Of a stretch of DNA of 64,000 nt, positions 53,533-63,124 are shown one piece after another (within the stretch, counting starts at the first letter, position 1; every line of letters begins with the position of its first letter). Position numbers and translations under genes: made by a program. Where the stretch lies: assembly GCF_014280035.1 (NCBI RefSeq), contig NZ_CP047957.1, forward strand, positions 1,550,001 through 1,614,000, read 5' to 3'. The stretch comes from Synechococcus sp. A18-25c. Its GTDB lineage: Bacteria; Cyanobacteriota; Cyanobacteriia; PCC-6307; Cyanobiaceae. Below the pieces are notes generated by a model. The model was not told the origin of the DNA, did not search any database, and saw nothing but the letters and a program-made list of their open reading frames with translations.

Positions 53533-55581
53533 TTAAGCAAACACATAGTCACGGGCATCGATGAGCCGCCAACCTCCCTCGCGGTCGAGCTCCAACACAG
53601 AGTCGTGGTACTCCAACAACGACGAGCGGTGTCCGACACTGACAAATCCAGTGCCTGCCTCCCTCAACAGGCGATAAGCCGCTCGTTCTGTGGCCAGATC
53701 CAGAGCACTCGTGGATTCATCCAGTAGAACAAAGCGCGCTTCAGCCAAGAGGACGCGAGCGAAAGCAATGCGCTGCTGCTCACCCACCGAAAGCACACGC
53801 GGCCAGTCCACCTGCTCATCTGCAGATTCCGCGTGATCAAAGACTGACGTGAGCGACACTGACTCCATCAAGTTCTGAATCTTGTCTAGACCCAACATCT
53901 GGTTCGCGTCGGGATAGAGCAGTTGATCACGCAGAGAGCCAGGGAACACATAGGGCTTTTGAGGAACAAACATCAGACCGTCCTGCAAGCCCCTTGAGGC
54001 AACCGTGCCCGTCGCGGCAGGCCAGAGACCACAGAACAAACGCAAGAGTGAGGTTTTTCCACATCCCGATGGACCCACGATCAACAAACGGCTGGTCTGA
54101 TCGAGGTTCAAACTGAGATTGCGCACCAAGGTGCGCTCGGCCGCGGGGATCCTCAGGGTGACCTCCTCCACCTGAACCATTCGTTCGGGCAAAAGCAGTG
54201 TTGATGAAGCTGTAGAAGTCGTGTTGTCCAGCGGTGGTCCAGACTCAAAATCAACCGACTGCTGGTCAAAGCCATGACCCAGCTCTTGAAGTCTGCGGGT
54301 GTTGGAGAGGAGACCAGCCAATTCATTGAAATTTTCCACGATGAAACTGAATGCACCCATCACCACCGCTAAAGCCTGTGAAACCTGAGTGAACACACCA
54401 AACTGAATCTCCCCCTTAAAATAAACCGACCAAAGCAACACATAGGGAACAATAAAGCCCATATTTTGATAAACTTGCGACAGAGAATTGACAACAGCGC
54501 CTAGCCTGATCACGCGATACTGGTTTTTAATAGCCGCCAACAACGAACGCACAGAACGCGTCCATTCACCCTTTTCGCCAGAATAAAATGCGATGGATTC
54601 GGCATTATCCCGGACACGCACCAGTGCATAACGAAAATCAGCGTCTAACTTGAGCTGAACGTAATTCAAGCGAACAAGCTTTCGACCAATAAAAGCGATC
54701 AAACCACTTGAAACTGACGCGTAAATAACAACAAATAATAGAATCCATGCATTGATGCTGATCAAAACAAAGGCAAAGCTGAAAGCCGATGTCACCGACA
54801 TCACCAACCGAAAAAATAACTCAGATGTTTGCGTGGTGAATTTTTCAATATCCTGAGAAATCCGCTGATCAGGGTTATCAACAACTACCCCTAAGCCGCC
54901 GCCACTGGAACTGATTTCATAGAAATAACGATCTCCAAGGTAGCCGCCCAGAAACCTCAGAGACATCGCCTCCCGCCAATAGTTTGCGAGAGATTTGCTC
55001 ACATAGCTGTAGGCAAAAATCACAGGCGCCAAGGCCAACAAAAACACCAACACCTGGATCAGACTGCGACGAGCCTCTGCCAACTTCTTGTCGACGAAGG
55101 CATCCGTGAGGTCTTTCAAGAAAAACGAAAACAACACCAACATCGCGTTGGCAATCAACAAAAGCCAGAAAGCGCCGACCACATACAACCAAGCCCCCTG
55201 TCGACGGCGCGTCATGCCGCGACAGAACCACACCAGCACAGCTGAGGCCAACACAGCCAATCCGCTGATCCAAGTCAATGCAGCACTGGACAGCCCCCAG
55301 TCCACAAATGAGCGCATCACACTGAGACCCGTGAGCCAATCAGCAGGTAGTGCACTGCTCAGCACCCCATTCACCAGCACAATTGTCCAGGCAGAAAGCC
55401 CAAGGGCGACAAAAACAGACGACACCAGCAGCCCAACGAACAAGCGAAAGGAGCGCCGATCGGTGCCATTCACAAAAAAGGGCAACAGAAGTTGCCGCAG
55501 ATCTTTCACCCCGGCTGCAGTCATGAACGCATTGTCGTGTTCCATCAAAGTGACAAGTCGGCTGCTCGGCGGCAACACCAT
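53533..55581 (-). CDS. SbmA/BacA-like ABC transporter (ABC_membrane_2 type)
   Basis: A 682-residue fused transporter. The membrane part carries the signature of the SbmA/BacA/peroxisomal ABCD branch: NYWREAMSLRFLGGYLGDRYFY and VVDNPDQRISQDIEKFT. Several hydrophobic helices precede it. The ATPase domain has Walker A GPSGCGKTSLLRLF, Q-loop FVPQKPYVF, signature LSVGEQQRIAFARVLL, Walker B FVLLDESTSALD. Known relatives move vitamin B12, peptides or very-long-chain fatty acids. Substrate here unknown. It ends 54 bp upstream of the K+ channel start. Confidence 0.92.
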   Translation of the reverse strand: MVLPPSSRLVTLMEHDNAFMTAAGVKDLRQLLLPFFVNGTDRRSFRLFVGLLVSSVFVALGLSAWTIVLVNGVLSSALPADWLTGLSVMRSFVDWGLSSAALTWISGLAVLASAVLVWFCRGMTRRRQGAWLYVVGAFWLLLIANAMLVLFSFFLKDLTDAFVDKKLAEARRSLIQVLVFLLALAPVIFAYSYVSKSLANYWREAMSLRFLGGYLGDRYFYEISSSGGGLGVVVDNPDQRISQDIEKFTTQTSELFFRLVMSVTSAFSFAFVLISINAWILLFVVIYASVSSGLIAFIGRKLVRLNYVQLKLDADFRYALVRVRDNAESIAFYSGEKGEWTRSVRSLLAAIKNQYRVIRLGAVVNSLSQVYQNMGFIVPYVLLWSVYFKGEIQFGVFTQVSQALAVVMGAFSFIVENFNELAGLLSNTRRLQELGHGFDQQSVDFESGPPLDNTTSTASSTLLLPERMVQVEEVTLRIPAAERTLVRNLSLNLDQTSRLLIVGPSGCGKTSLLRLFCGLWPAATGTVASRGLQDGLMFVPQKPYVFPGSLRDQLLYPDANQMLGLDKIQNLMESVSLTSVFDHAESADEQVDWPRVLSVGEQQRIAFARVLLAEARFVLLDESTSALDLATERAAYRLLREAGTGFVSVGHRSSLLEYHDSVLELDREGGWRLIDARDYVFA

Positions 55582-55907
55582 TTCCCTTGCCGCACGCCCC
55601 CTAGCAGCGGCAACCTTTCACAGATCGGAGACACCTCCTGACTGGCATCCCCCCTTCAGCAAGGAAGCAGCCTGAACAGGTCAAACGGGCACACCACGCG
55701 GAAGCCTTCACATTCACGAAGCGCTGCGGCGCGACGCAGAACGCCTCCACACCGTGTTGCACCCCATGGACTGCACCCGACAGCGGGCCCATGCTCTGAT
55801 CCGGCAACCCAGTTGCACGGTGCTCGGTCGCTGAATCCGAAACCCTACGCAGAGCTGGGCTGCGTCAACAAGTCCCGGTAGATTCCGGCCGTCCCGCTTG
55901 TGTGTTG

Positions 55908-57272
55908 ATGCTCGCCGTCGCCGTTCTGGCCGCAGGAAAAGGCACCCGCATGAAAAGCGCCCTACCCAAGGTGCTGCAGCCTTTGGCAGGTGCCACTCTG
56001 GTGGAACGGGTCCTGGCAAGCGCCCGCAACCTTGAGCCTGAGCGTCGGGTGTTGATCGTGGGCCACCAAGCTGAGCGGGTCGAACACCAGCTGAGCCACG
56101 TGGACGGGCTTGAGTTCGTGTTGCAACAACCGCAAAACGGCACTGGACATGCTGTTCAGCAGTTAATGGGTCCCCTGAAGGATTTTTCTGGCGAATTGCT
56201 GGTGCTGAATGGGGATGTTCCACTGTTAAGAGCTGAGACCATCGATCAACTCGTCAACACCCATCGCAGCAGTGGTGCTGATGTCACGCTGTTGACCGCT
56301 CGTCTGGACGACCCAACGGGATATGGGCGGGTCTTTGTGGATGAAGAAGGCAGCGTCAGCGCCATCGTTGAACATCGCGACTGCAGCGAGGAGCAACGCA
56401 ACAACAACCTCACCAACGCGGGCATCTACTGCTTCAACTGGGAGCGCCTTGCCGCCGTCTTACCGACACTGAGCACCGACAACGACCAGGGAGAGCTCTA
56501 TCTGACCGACACCGTGGCCATGCTCGAACGAGCCATGCACGTGGAAGTGGCCGATGCTGATGAAGTGAACGGCATCAACAATCGACGCCAGCTGGCCCAA
56601 TGCGAGGCACTCCTTCAGCAACGGCTTCGTGACCACTGGATGGATGAAGGCGTCACTTTCGTGGATCCTGGCAGCTGCACGCTGAGCGAAGGCTGCCGCT
56701 TCGGTCGCGATGTGGTGATCGAGCCCCAAACGCATCTGCGGGGTGTCTGCCGTGTCGGCGACAACTGCAGGCTTGGGCCGGGCAGCTTGATTCAAGATGC
56801 TGAGATCGGTGATGGAGTCACCGTGCTGCACTCGGTGATTCAGCAAGCGTGCGTCGGTAACCAGGTGGCGATCGGCCCCTATGCCCATCTCCGCCCTGAC
56901 GCCAACATCGGCAACGATTGCAAAATCGGCAATTTCGTGGAAGTGAAAAAGAGCACGATCGCCGCGGGCAGCAAAGTGAATCACCTCAGCTACATCGGCG
57001 ATGCCGACCTGGGTGAACACGTGAATGTGGGTGCCGGCACCATCACGGCCAATTACGACGGTGTGAACAAGCACCGCACGGTGATCGGTGATCACAGCAA
57101 GACAGGGGCGAATTCCGTGCTTGTCGCCCCCGTCAGCATCGGACGGGAGGTGACAATCGCCGCAGGCTCCACGATCACCAAAGATGTTGGCGATGGATCT
57201 CTCGCCATCGGTCGCGCTCGCCAAAACGTGAGAGAAGGCTGGAGCGCGCGCAGCGCAGCATCCAATTCCTAA
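55908..57272 (+). CDS. glmU: Bifunctional GlmU (GlcNAc-1-P uridyltransferase/acetyltransferase)
   Basis: A 454-residue enzyme from the ATG at 55908; GTG and TTG codons just upstream (55902, 55905) are less likely. The uridyltransferase half starts [22 protein letters not shown] and includes [15 protein letters not shown]. The left-handed beta-helix half holds hexapeptide repeats ([37 protein letters not shown]) and the acetyltransferase site [21 protein letters not shown]. It makes UDP-GlcNAc for peptidoglycan and LPS. Length is typical. Confidence 0.97.
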   Translation: MLAVAVLAAGKGTRMKSALPKVLQPLAGATLVERVLASARNLEPERRVLIVGHQAERVEHQLSHVDGLEFVLQQPQNGTGHAVQQLMGPLKDFSGELLVLNGDVPLLRAETIDQLVNTHRSSGADVTLLTARLDDPTGYGRVFVDEEGSVSAIVEHRDCSEEQRNNNLTNAGIYCFNWERLAAVLPTLSTDNDQGELYLTDTVAMLERAMHVEVADADEVNGINNRRQLAQCEALLQQRLRDHWMDEGVTFVDPGSCTLSEGCRFGRDVVIEPQTHLRGVCRVGDNCRLGPGSLIQDAEIGDGVTVLHSVIQQACVGNQVAIGPYAHLRPDANIGNDCKIGNFVEVKKSTIAAGSKVNHLSYIGDADLGEHVNVGAGTITANYDGVNKHRTVIGDHSKTGANSVLVAPVSIGREVTIAAGSTITKDVGDGSLAIGRARQNVREGWSARSAASNS

Positions 57273-57287
57273 CGACTGTTTTCAGCG

Positions 57288-57461
57288 TCAAGCGTCGATG
57301 ACACCCCAATGATTCTTATGGTCGGCCTTGGCTTCAAAGCAGAGATGGTGGCCTAGGTCAGTTGTGACCTCAAGAATGACTGGGGTCCGATGCCAAACAT
57401 CGTTTAAGTGCCGCTGTCGAGCCGCCCTGCGCCGTTCAATCCACGGATTCTCTTCAGACAC
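57288..57461 (-). CDS. Small hypothetical protein (57 aa)
   Basis: A 57-codon frame from GTG 57459-57461 to TGA 57288-57290, convergent with glmU 15 bp away. The peptide is natural-looking: SEENPWIERRRAARQRHLND, then VWHRTPVILEVTTDLGHHL and EAKADHKNHWGVIDA, with a basic helix followed by a beta-like part rich in His. No GTG-adjacent ribosome site is obvious. It fits conserved short proteins of marine Synechococcus, but this is inferred from composition only. Confidence 0.55.
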   Translation of the reverse strand: MSEENPWIERRRAARQRHLNDVWHRTPVILEVTTDLGHHLCFEAKADHKNHWGVIDA

Positions 57462-57518
57462 CGTTGATGGCTAGACCCTGAAACTGCGGGAGCTTGGGTG
57501 CATGCAGACTGCAGAGCC

Positions 57519-57713
57519 ATGCCGAACATGAAGCGCTACACCGTGCGCTACCGCGATGCCGGCAGCCAGCGGATGGAGGGTTGCTTTTATGCAGGCGATG
57601 CGTTTGAAGCCAGAGTGCTGGCCATGGAAGACATTCCCTTCATCAGGAATCATCCAAACGCCATTGATTTGATCCGCTGCGAGGAACACCAAACCGCGCG
57701 CATGGCAGCTTGA
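57519..57713 (+). CDS. Small hypothetical protein (64 aa)
   Basis: From the ATG at 57519 a 64-residue protein: MPNMKRYTVRYRDAGSQRME, then GCFYAGDAFEARVLAMEDIPFIRNHPNAI and a C-terminal DLIRCEEHQTARMAA. The alternating strand-helix pattern (VRYRDAG..FYAGDAFEARVLAMEDI) looks like a small alpha/beta fold. A GTG-type start 21 bases earlier is possible. It is convergent with murF, 9 bp from its stop. Confidence 0.65.
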   Translation: MPNMKRYTVRYRDAGSQRMEGCFYAGDAFEARVLAMEDIPFIRNHPNAIDLIRCEEHQTARMAA

Positions 57714-57722
57714 TGACATGTC

Positions 57723-59129
57723 CTAGAGCGATGGCAACAAGGAAATCAGACGCTCCAACGCCACACCACGGCTGGCCTTGAGCAGCAGGGTGTCGTGGGG
57801 GCGCAACCAGCGGCTCAGTGGTAGAGCCGCCTGTTCAGGAGCATCCACACGCTCAAAGCAGCCCAGCGATGCAGCGGCCTCTTCCATGGCAGCGCCCTCA
57901 GCCCCCGAAGCCACAGCAACCAGTCCATCCAGGTTGAGCGCGACGGCTCTCTCCACCACAGTCCGATGAAGCGCAACACTGCTTTCACCAAGCTCGAGCA
58001 TCGTGCCGAGCACGGCGAAACGACGACCGGGCTGCTGCGCCAGCAGCTCCAGCGCCGCCAACACCGCCTCAGGGGAGGCGTTGTAGGTTTCATCCAACAC
58101 CTTGAGGTTGCCGATGGTGAGACGACGATTGCGTCCACCCGGCACCTCCACAGCGATGGATTGGAGCTCCATCAATGGAACATCCAATTCTGCCGCGACG
58201 GCGAGCGCCAGCATCAGATTACGGGCGTTGTGACGACCGTCCAAGGGACAGGTCACGCGCACACCATCCACAGCGAGCACACCCGCCGTTGAATCGTGGA
58301 CGCCGATCCAATCGGCGGCGGGTAAGGCATTGGACACGAGTCCCACCACATCGGGGCCATCCTGTGGTTGGTCACCTTCCAAGGCCACCCGCACCACGCG
58401 GCCTCTCCAACAGCGCGCAAGGGCATCCTCCAAGAGCGCATCGCCCGCTGGAATCACCACAACACCATGGGGTGCCAGAGCAGCCGTGATTTCGCACTTG
58501 GCTGTGGCAATGGCAGCCCTGCTGCCAAGACGACCGATGTGTGCCGTGCCGATATTGGTGATCACAGCAATGTCGGGTTCGGCGCAACGCGACAAGCGCT
58601 CAATTTCACCGAGGCCGCGCATCCCCATCTCCACCACGACCGCTTGATGGCATGGCTCAGCACCCATCAAGGTGAGGGGTACACCGACATCGTTGTTGTT
58701 GTTGCTGTTGCTGGCCTGCACGGCACCAAGAGGGCGCAATGCTGCACGAATCAGCTCTCGCGTGGTGGTCTTGCCCGCTGAACCCGTTACAGCCACAACA
58801 CCGGCAGCGAGCTGACGTCGATGCAAGGTGGCCAGTTGTTGATAAGCCCAAAGAGTGTTCTCAACACGCCAGTGCAGCAATCCGTCCGGCAACGGTTGAT
58901 CCCAGTCACTGGCCACCAGGGCAGCCTGGGCACCCAGCTCTGATGCGCGCTCCAGAAAGGTATGACCATCGAAACGTTCACCCCGAAGCGGAATAAATAG
59001 AGCACCGGCCTGTAACTCACGACTGTCCGTGCAGACGGGGCCCATCGCCACTGTGAGGTCTAGATGCTGACCGTTCTTGAGCACCGGCGGCCCCCAAAGC
59101 TCCGCGAGCTGGGCAAGCTGCAGCGTCAT
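57723..59129 (-). CDS. murF: UDP-MurNAc-tripeptide--D-Ala-D-Ala ligase MurF
   Basis: A 468-residue Mur ligase from the ATG at 59127-59129. The ATP P-loop is VAVTGSAGKTTTRELI, followed by the SNSNNNNDVGVPLTL substrate segment, VVEMGMRGLGEIERL and DGRHNARNLMLALAVA. N-terminal DSRELQAGALFIPLRGERFDGH is the MurF substrate-binding fold. It completes the peptidoglycan pentapeptide precursor. The start overlaps the stop of the preceding membrane-anchored gene by one base, so they are coupled. A frame to 59300 is antisense-like and not used. Confidence 0.95.
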   Translation of the reverse strand: MTLQLAQLAELWGPPVLKNGQHLDLTVAMGPVCTDSRELQAGALFIPLRGERFDGHTFLERASELGAQAALVASDWDQPLPDGLLHWRVENTLWAYQQLATLHRRQLAAGVVAVTGSAGKTTTRELIRAALRPLGAVQASNSNNNNDVGVPLTLMGAEPCHQAVVVEMGMRGLGEIERLSRCAEPDIAVITNIGTAHIGRLGSRAAIATAKCEITAALAPHGVVVIPAGDALLEDALARCWRGRVVRVALEGDQPQDGPDVVGLVSNALPAADWIGVHDSTAGVLAVDGVRVTCPLDGRHNARNLMLALAVAAELDVPLMELQSIAVEVPGGRNRRLTIGNLKVLDETYNASPEAVLAALELLAQQPGRRFAVLGTMLELGESSVALHRTVVERAVALNLDGLVAVASGAEGAAMEEAAASLGCFERVDAPEQAALPLSRWLRPHDTLLLKASRGVALERLISLLPSL

Positions 59130-59914
59130 CACAATTGCGGCGGATCGAACATGATCATGCCCCCACCAACGCGAGCTGGCCGCGCCAGCAGACGGTATCC
59201 AGCATCTTCCAGGGTGATGTCGTCGTAGCCCTGATCCTCGAGCATGCGCCACCACATCTCCGCAAGGGTTCGACGGGAGGTTGCGGACAGCTCTTCCCAC
59301 AACGATGCATCGAGCACCAGCACGGCAGCATTGCTCTCTGGTAAGGGGCGTGCCGCCAGTAAAAGCCCTTCAGGCACTGAGAGATCCGCATCAGCTTCGG
59401 CTAACAAGCGAAGCAACGGGTCCACCTGAAGTGTGGGTTGAGGCAAGGACTCCGGTTCGGGAGATTCGGGCACTGCAGCGGTCGGTGCAGACCTTGGCAA
59501 CGGCGGGTCCAGCTCCTGCGCCATGGGTTGCAGGGCTGGCGGCGGTGCCTCCAAGGCTGGATCAAGATCTGCCTTGAGAGGGCGAGCCTCAGGCAGCGGT
59601 GTGGTGCGAATCGTCTCGATGCCCGGTGCCGGTGCGTCGTCAGTGGCCTGCAAGGCTGTGGTCAGCTGGATCCAGCCCAGCGCCACAACGATCACAGTCA
59701 GCGCGAGCACCACCGGCCAGAACAGTGGAGCGAGATCCGTGGGCCAAAACCCAGGAGTGGACAGATCACCTTCTCGGTTGCGGCGCCAGAGCTCTTGAAG
59801 TCGCAAGCGCAGATCAGCAACAGCGGCCGGGATGTCTTCACGCAGAGCCACCCAGGGGCTTTGATAAGGCGCAGGTAGAGAGCGCTCGTCGGGCGAGGAC
59901 GGATCCGGCATCAC
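59129..59914 (-). CDS. Membrane-anchored hypothetical protein, coupled to murF
   Basis: A 261-residue protein: a cytoplasmic N terminus (about 60 residues, amphipathic helices), one membrane segment (LFWPVVLALTVIVVALGWIQL), a Pro/Glu-rich linker of about 80 residues and a folded C-terminal domain (VPEGLLLAARPLPESNAAVLVLDASLWEELSATSRRTLAEMWW). It lies between glgA and murF; its TGA overlaps the murF ATG by one base. The layout suggests an envelope-associated protein acting with cell-wall synthesis, but the family is not recognised. Confidence 0.7.
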   Translation of the reverse strand: MMPDPSSPDERSLPAPYQSPWVALREDIPAAVADLRLRLQELWRRNREGDLSTPGFWPTDLAPLFWPVVLALTVIVVALGWIQLTTALQATDDAPAPGIETIRTTPLPEARPLKADLDPALEAPPPALQPMAQELDPPLPRSAPTAAVPESPEPESLPQPTLQVDPLLRLLAEADADLSVPEGLLLAARPLPESNAAVLVLDASLWEELSATSRRTLAEMWWRMLEDQGYDDITLEDAGYRLLARPARVGGGMIMFDPPQL

Positions 59915-59975
59915 TGTGAAAGCTCTGCTCGCTCCACGTTGCCCGAAGACAGCGTGGGGCGACAGGGGTCAAGTC

Positions 59976-61520
59976 TCATTTTCGCGATTGACGCAGGAGG
60001 CGTGCCAGCGGGTTACGGCTGTTGCGTTCAAGGATCTCTTCGGGAGGACTCTGGCTGACTTCAATCGGCGACGCGCCGTTGCGCGAAGGGTCCGCATCTT
60101 GCCCCTGAGAGAACTGTTCCACCTCGGCGGCATCCGGTCCAGGTTCCTTGATTCCGCAGACATCCCGATACATGCAGTCGTACTCAAGCGCGGATCGATC
60201 CCAGCTGTAGTTCTGCAGCATGCCCCGCCGCTGCAGCTGCATCCAGCTCTCTTGATGGCGGTAGGCCTCCCAGGCACGCACAAGAGCGGTGTAGAAATCA
60301 ACTGGCTCGAAACGGTCGAAGCAGAAGCCTGTGCCGACCTGATTGCGAGGGTCATGGGGAGGCACGGTGTCGACCAGACCACCGACTTTGCGAACGACCG
60401 GAACACAGCCGTAGCGCATCGCGTTGAGCTGACTGATCCCGCAGGGCTCAAAACGACTGGGCATCAAGAACGCATCACTGCCGGCATAGATCAAGCGCGA
60501 CAGAGCATCGTCGTAGGTGAGGAACACCGACACTCGACCGGGATGGCGGGAGGCGAGCTGCCAGAGCCCCGACTCGAGCCCGCGATCACCGGTACCAAGC
60601 ACAACGATCTGAGTATCGGTGTAGGCAAGCAGGCGATCGGCAACCTGCAAAAGCAGATCGACACCCTTCTGATCGACGAGTCGACTCACCATGCCGAGCA
60701 CGAAGGCGTCATCACGCACCTCCAGACCCATGCGCTCCTGCAAAACCTTTTTGCACTCAGCCTTGCCGGACAGATTCTCGGCGTCGTAATTGGCGGGCAG
60801 CGTCCTGTCGGTGGCGGGATCCCAGGCTTCCAGATCGATGCCGTTGAGGATGCCGCGCAACTTGCCGGAGATGTAGTTCAGTAACCCCTCCAGCTTTTCG
60901 CCGTACTCGGACGTGCGGATCTCCTGGGCATAGGTGGGAGACACCGCATTGACGCGATCGGCATAGAGCAGAGCCGCGGCCATGGTGTGATCACCCTGCA
61001 TGTACCAGGGGCACCAGGTCATGCGGTCCAACTTCCAGCGCCAGGGGCCCTGATATTTGAGATTGTGGATCGTGAAAACCGTGCTGATCTCCGGGTCTTG
61101 ATGCATCCACACCGGAATCATGCCGGTGTGCCAGTCATGGCAATGCAAAACCTGCGGCTTCCACATGTTCCAGGAGAATTCCGCAACAGCACTGGCAAAG
61201 AAGGTGAAGCGCCAGTCTTCGTCCTCTCCGCCGTAGATCCGCTCTGGATCAAAGACGGGATGGCCCACCAGATAAACAGGGAGACCATTGGTGGGGTGCT
61301 GGGTTTCGAAGACCGCAAATTCAGTGCCCATGGTCTGAGCACGCCAGATGGGCTCAGGTGGGATATCAAGCTGGCTCCAGAGCCTGCTGTAGCCGGGCAT
61401 GATCAGACGCACGTCGTGGCCGAGAGCGGCCAACGCCGGCGGCAGGGATCCGACCACATCGCCCATACCGCCAACTTTCACCATCGGTGCGCATTCGGCG
61501 GCGGCAAACAGCACACGCAT
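59976..61520 (-). CDS. glgA: Glycogen synthase (ADP-glucose type)
   Basis: A 514-residue GT5 enzyme. The N-terminal ADP-glucose site is [18 protein letters not shown], followed by [13 protein letters not shown], the C-terminal nucleotide-binding [19 protein letters not shown] and the catalytic-loop [18 protein letters not shown]. It elongates alpha-1,4-glucan. The last 40 residues ([23 protein letters not shown]) are a charged extension. Its stop is 61 bp upstream of the membrane-anchored gene. Confidence 0.96.
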   Translation of the reverse strand: MRVLFAAAECAPMVKVGGMGDVVGSLPPALAALGHDVRLIMPGYSRLWSQLDIPPEPIWRAQTMGTEFAVFETQHPTNGLPVYLVGHPVFDPERIYGGEDEDWRFTFFASAVAEFSWNMWKPQVLHCHDWHTGMIPVWMHQDPEISTVFTIHNLKYQGPWRWKLDRMTWCPWYMQGDHTMAAALLYADRVNAVSPTYAQEIRTSEYGEKLEGLLNYISGKLRGILNGIDLEAWDPATDRTLPANYDAENLSGKAECKKVLQERMGLEVRDDAFVLGMVSRLVDQKGVDLLLQVADRLLAYTDTQIVVLGTGDRGLESGLWQLASRHPGRVSVFLTYDDALSRLIYAGSDAFLMPSRFEPCGISQLNAMRYGCVPVVRKVGGLVDTVPPHDPRNQVGTGFCFDRFEPVDFYTALVRAWEAYRHQESWMQLQRRGMLQNYSWDRSALEYDCMYRDVCGIKEPGPDAAEVEQFSQGQDADPSRNGASPIEVSQSPPEEILERNSRNPLARLLRQSRK

Positions 61521-61579
61521 GAACGATCAAACCCGTTAAGCGGCGCGACTTTAAGCGCAATCGCCTGGGATCAGAAGCA

Positions 61580-62218
61580 TCAAGGCAAGACAGTCACCGG
61601 AGTGCCAACGCGCACCATGTCAAAAATCTCCTGGACGTTTTCCTCGTAAAGACGCACGCAACCGTGGGAGACCGCTCGTCCCACCGTCCAGCGGTATGGC
61701 GTTCCGTGGAACCCCGCCACTGTGCAGCCTTCAATGTCGAGGTACTGCTCACCGTCCCAACCCTCACGTCCCTTGCAATCGCGATAGAAGCCAATCCAAC
61801 GGGTGCCGAGCGGATTGGTCGCATCCTCAGGACCGCGTCTCTGGCCAGTCACTGGATGGGTCCAGACCGGCTCCTTGACCTTCTGCATCACCCGGAAACG
61901 CCCCGCCGGCGTTTCCCAACCCACCGTGCCGACAGCGGCGGGAAACCGCCGTGTCAACTGCCCATCATCGAGCACCAGCAGTTGGCGGTGGTGGCGATCC
62001 AGCACCAGCTGCAATCCCACGCTCAGCCGAAGATCATCAGGAACCCTGGCCATGGATTCCGCATCGGTGACGGGTTCTGCCAGAGGCGGAATGGGGTCTG
62101 GTTCGCGCTCGAGCGGAGCAGCCAGCACGCCATTGGGCATCAGCAACGCCAAAGCGGCAAGCGCAGACAGCCCAACAGTTGAACGATGGCGGACAGACAT
62201 CCTGATGCGATTGAACAT
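61580..62218 (-). CDS. L,D-transpeptidase (YkuD domain)
   Basis: A 212-residue exported enzyme with a signal segment (VGLSALAALALLMPNGVLA). The YkuD domain begins DLRLSVGLQLVLDRHHRQLLVL and carries the catalytic site HGTPYRWTVGRAVSHGCVRLYEENV with the His and the Cys of SHGCVR. It forms 3-3 crosslinks in peptidoglycan or attaches proteins to it. About 70 residues before the domain are Pro/Glu-rich. It lies 59 bp before glgA. Confidence 0.93.
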   Translation of the reverse strand: MFNRIRMSVRHRSTVGLSALAALALLMPNGVLAAPLEREPDPIPPLAEPVTDAESMARVPDDLRLSVGLQLVLDRHHRQLLVLDDGQLTRRFPAAVGTVGWETPAGRFRVMQKVKEPVWTHPVTGQRRGPEDATNPLGTRWIGFYRDCKGREGWDGEQYLDIEGCTVAGFHGTPYRWTVGRAVSHGCVRLYEENVQEIFDMVRVGTPVTVLP

Positions 62219-62234
62219 CCCAATCGTTGTCTAG

Positions 62235-63110
62235 CTACGGCAACCAGGGTGAGGACGAGAAGTCAGGATCCCGTTTTTCCAAGAAGGCATTGCGTCCCTC
62301 CTGCCCCTCCTCCGTTCGGTAGAAGAGGTGCGTGGCTTGTCCTGCCAACTCTTGAAGGCCAGCCAGACCATCGGTCTCCGCATTGAAGGCGGCTTTCAGG
62401 CAACGGATAGCCGTTGGACTGTGTTGCAGCACCTCTTTGGCCCAACGCACGCCTTCGGCTTCCAGCTCATCGAGTGGCACCACCGCATTCACAAGACCCA
62501 TCTCCAGCGCTTGCTCGGCGCCATAGCGGCGGCAGAGAAACCAGATCTCCCGTGCTTTGCGTTGTCCGACGACCCGCGCCAGATACCCAGCTCCGAATCC
62601 ACCATCGAAGCTGCCGACGCGCGGACCGGTCTGCCCAAACACGGCGTTGTCCGCCGCCAGGCTGAGATCACAGAGCAGGTGCAGCACCTGTCCACCGCCA
62701 ATGGCATAGCCCGCCACCAATGCGATCACCACCTTGGGGAGGCTGCGGATCAATCGCTGCAGATCCAACACATTGAGGCGCGGCAGTCCCTGCTCATCGA
62801 GGTAACCACCATCGCCGCGAACGCTTTGATCACCACCAGCGCAGAAGGCATAGCCGCCGTCTTCCGCGGGACCGACACCGGTCAGCAGCACCACCCCAAT
62901 GCTGCTGTCATCGCGAATTCGCGTGAAGGCATCGCAAAGCTCGGCCACGGTGCGTGGTCGAAAGGCATTGCGTTTCTGGGGACGATTGATGGCCACACGG
63001 GCCATGCCTGGCGTGGCGCGGTCCAGCCGGATGTCTTCGTACTGAGTCCAGGGATGCCAGGTCACGCCCGGATCACCAGGAAGCACAGGGGATGAGACCG
63101 GATCAGCCAT
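62235..63110 (-). CDS. menB: 1,4-dihydroxy-2-naphthoyl-CoA synthase
   Basis: A 291-residue crotonase-fold enzyme. Key pieces are [35 protein letters not shown], the oxyanion-hole region [27 protein letters not shown] and [19 protein letters not shown] with the catalytic Asp/Gly. It closes the naphthoate ring in phylloquinone (vitamin K1) synthesis for photosystem I. It follows menD by 14 bp, so the two are in one transcript. Confidence 0.95.
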   Translation of the reverse strand: MADPVSSPVLPGDPGVTWHPWTQYEDIRLDRATPGMARVAINRPQKRNAFRPRTVAELCDAFTRIRDDSSIGVVLLTGVGPAEDGGYAFCAGGDQSVRGDGGYLDEQGLPRLNVLDLQRLIRSLPKVVIALVAGYAIGGGQVLHLLCDLSLAADNAVFGQTGPRVGSFDGGFGAGYLARVVGQRKAREIWFLCRRYGAEQALEMGLVNAVVPLDELEAEGVRWAKEVLQHSPTAIRCLKAAFNAETDGLAGLQELAGQATHLFYRTEEGQEGRNAFLEKRDPDFSSSPWLP

Positions 63111-63124
63111 GACAAGGACGTCGA

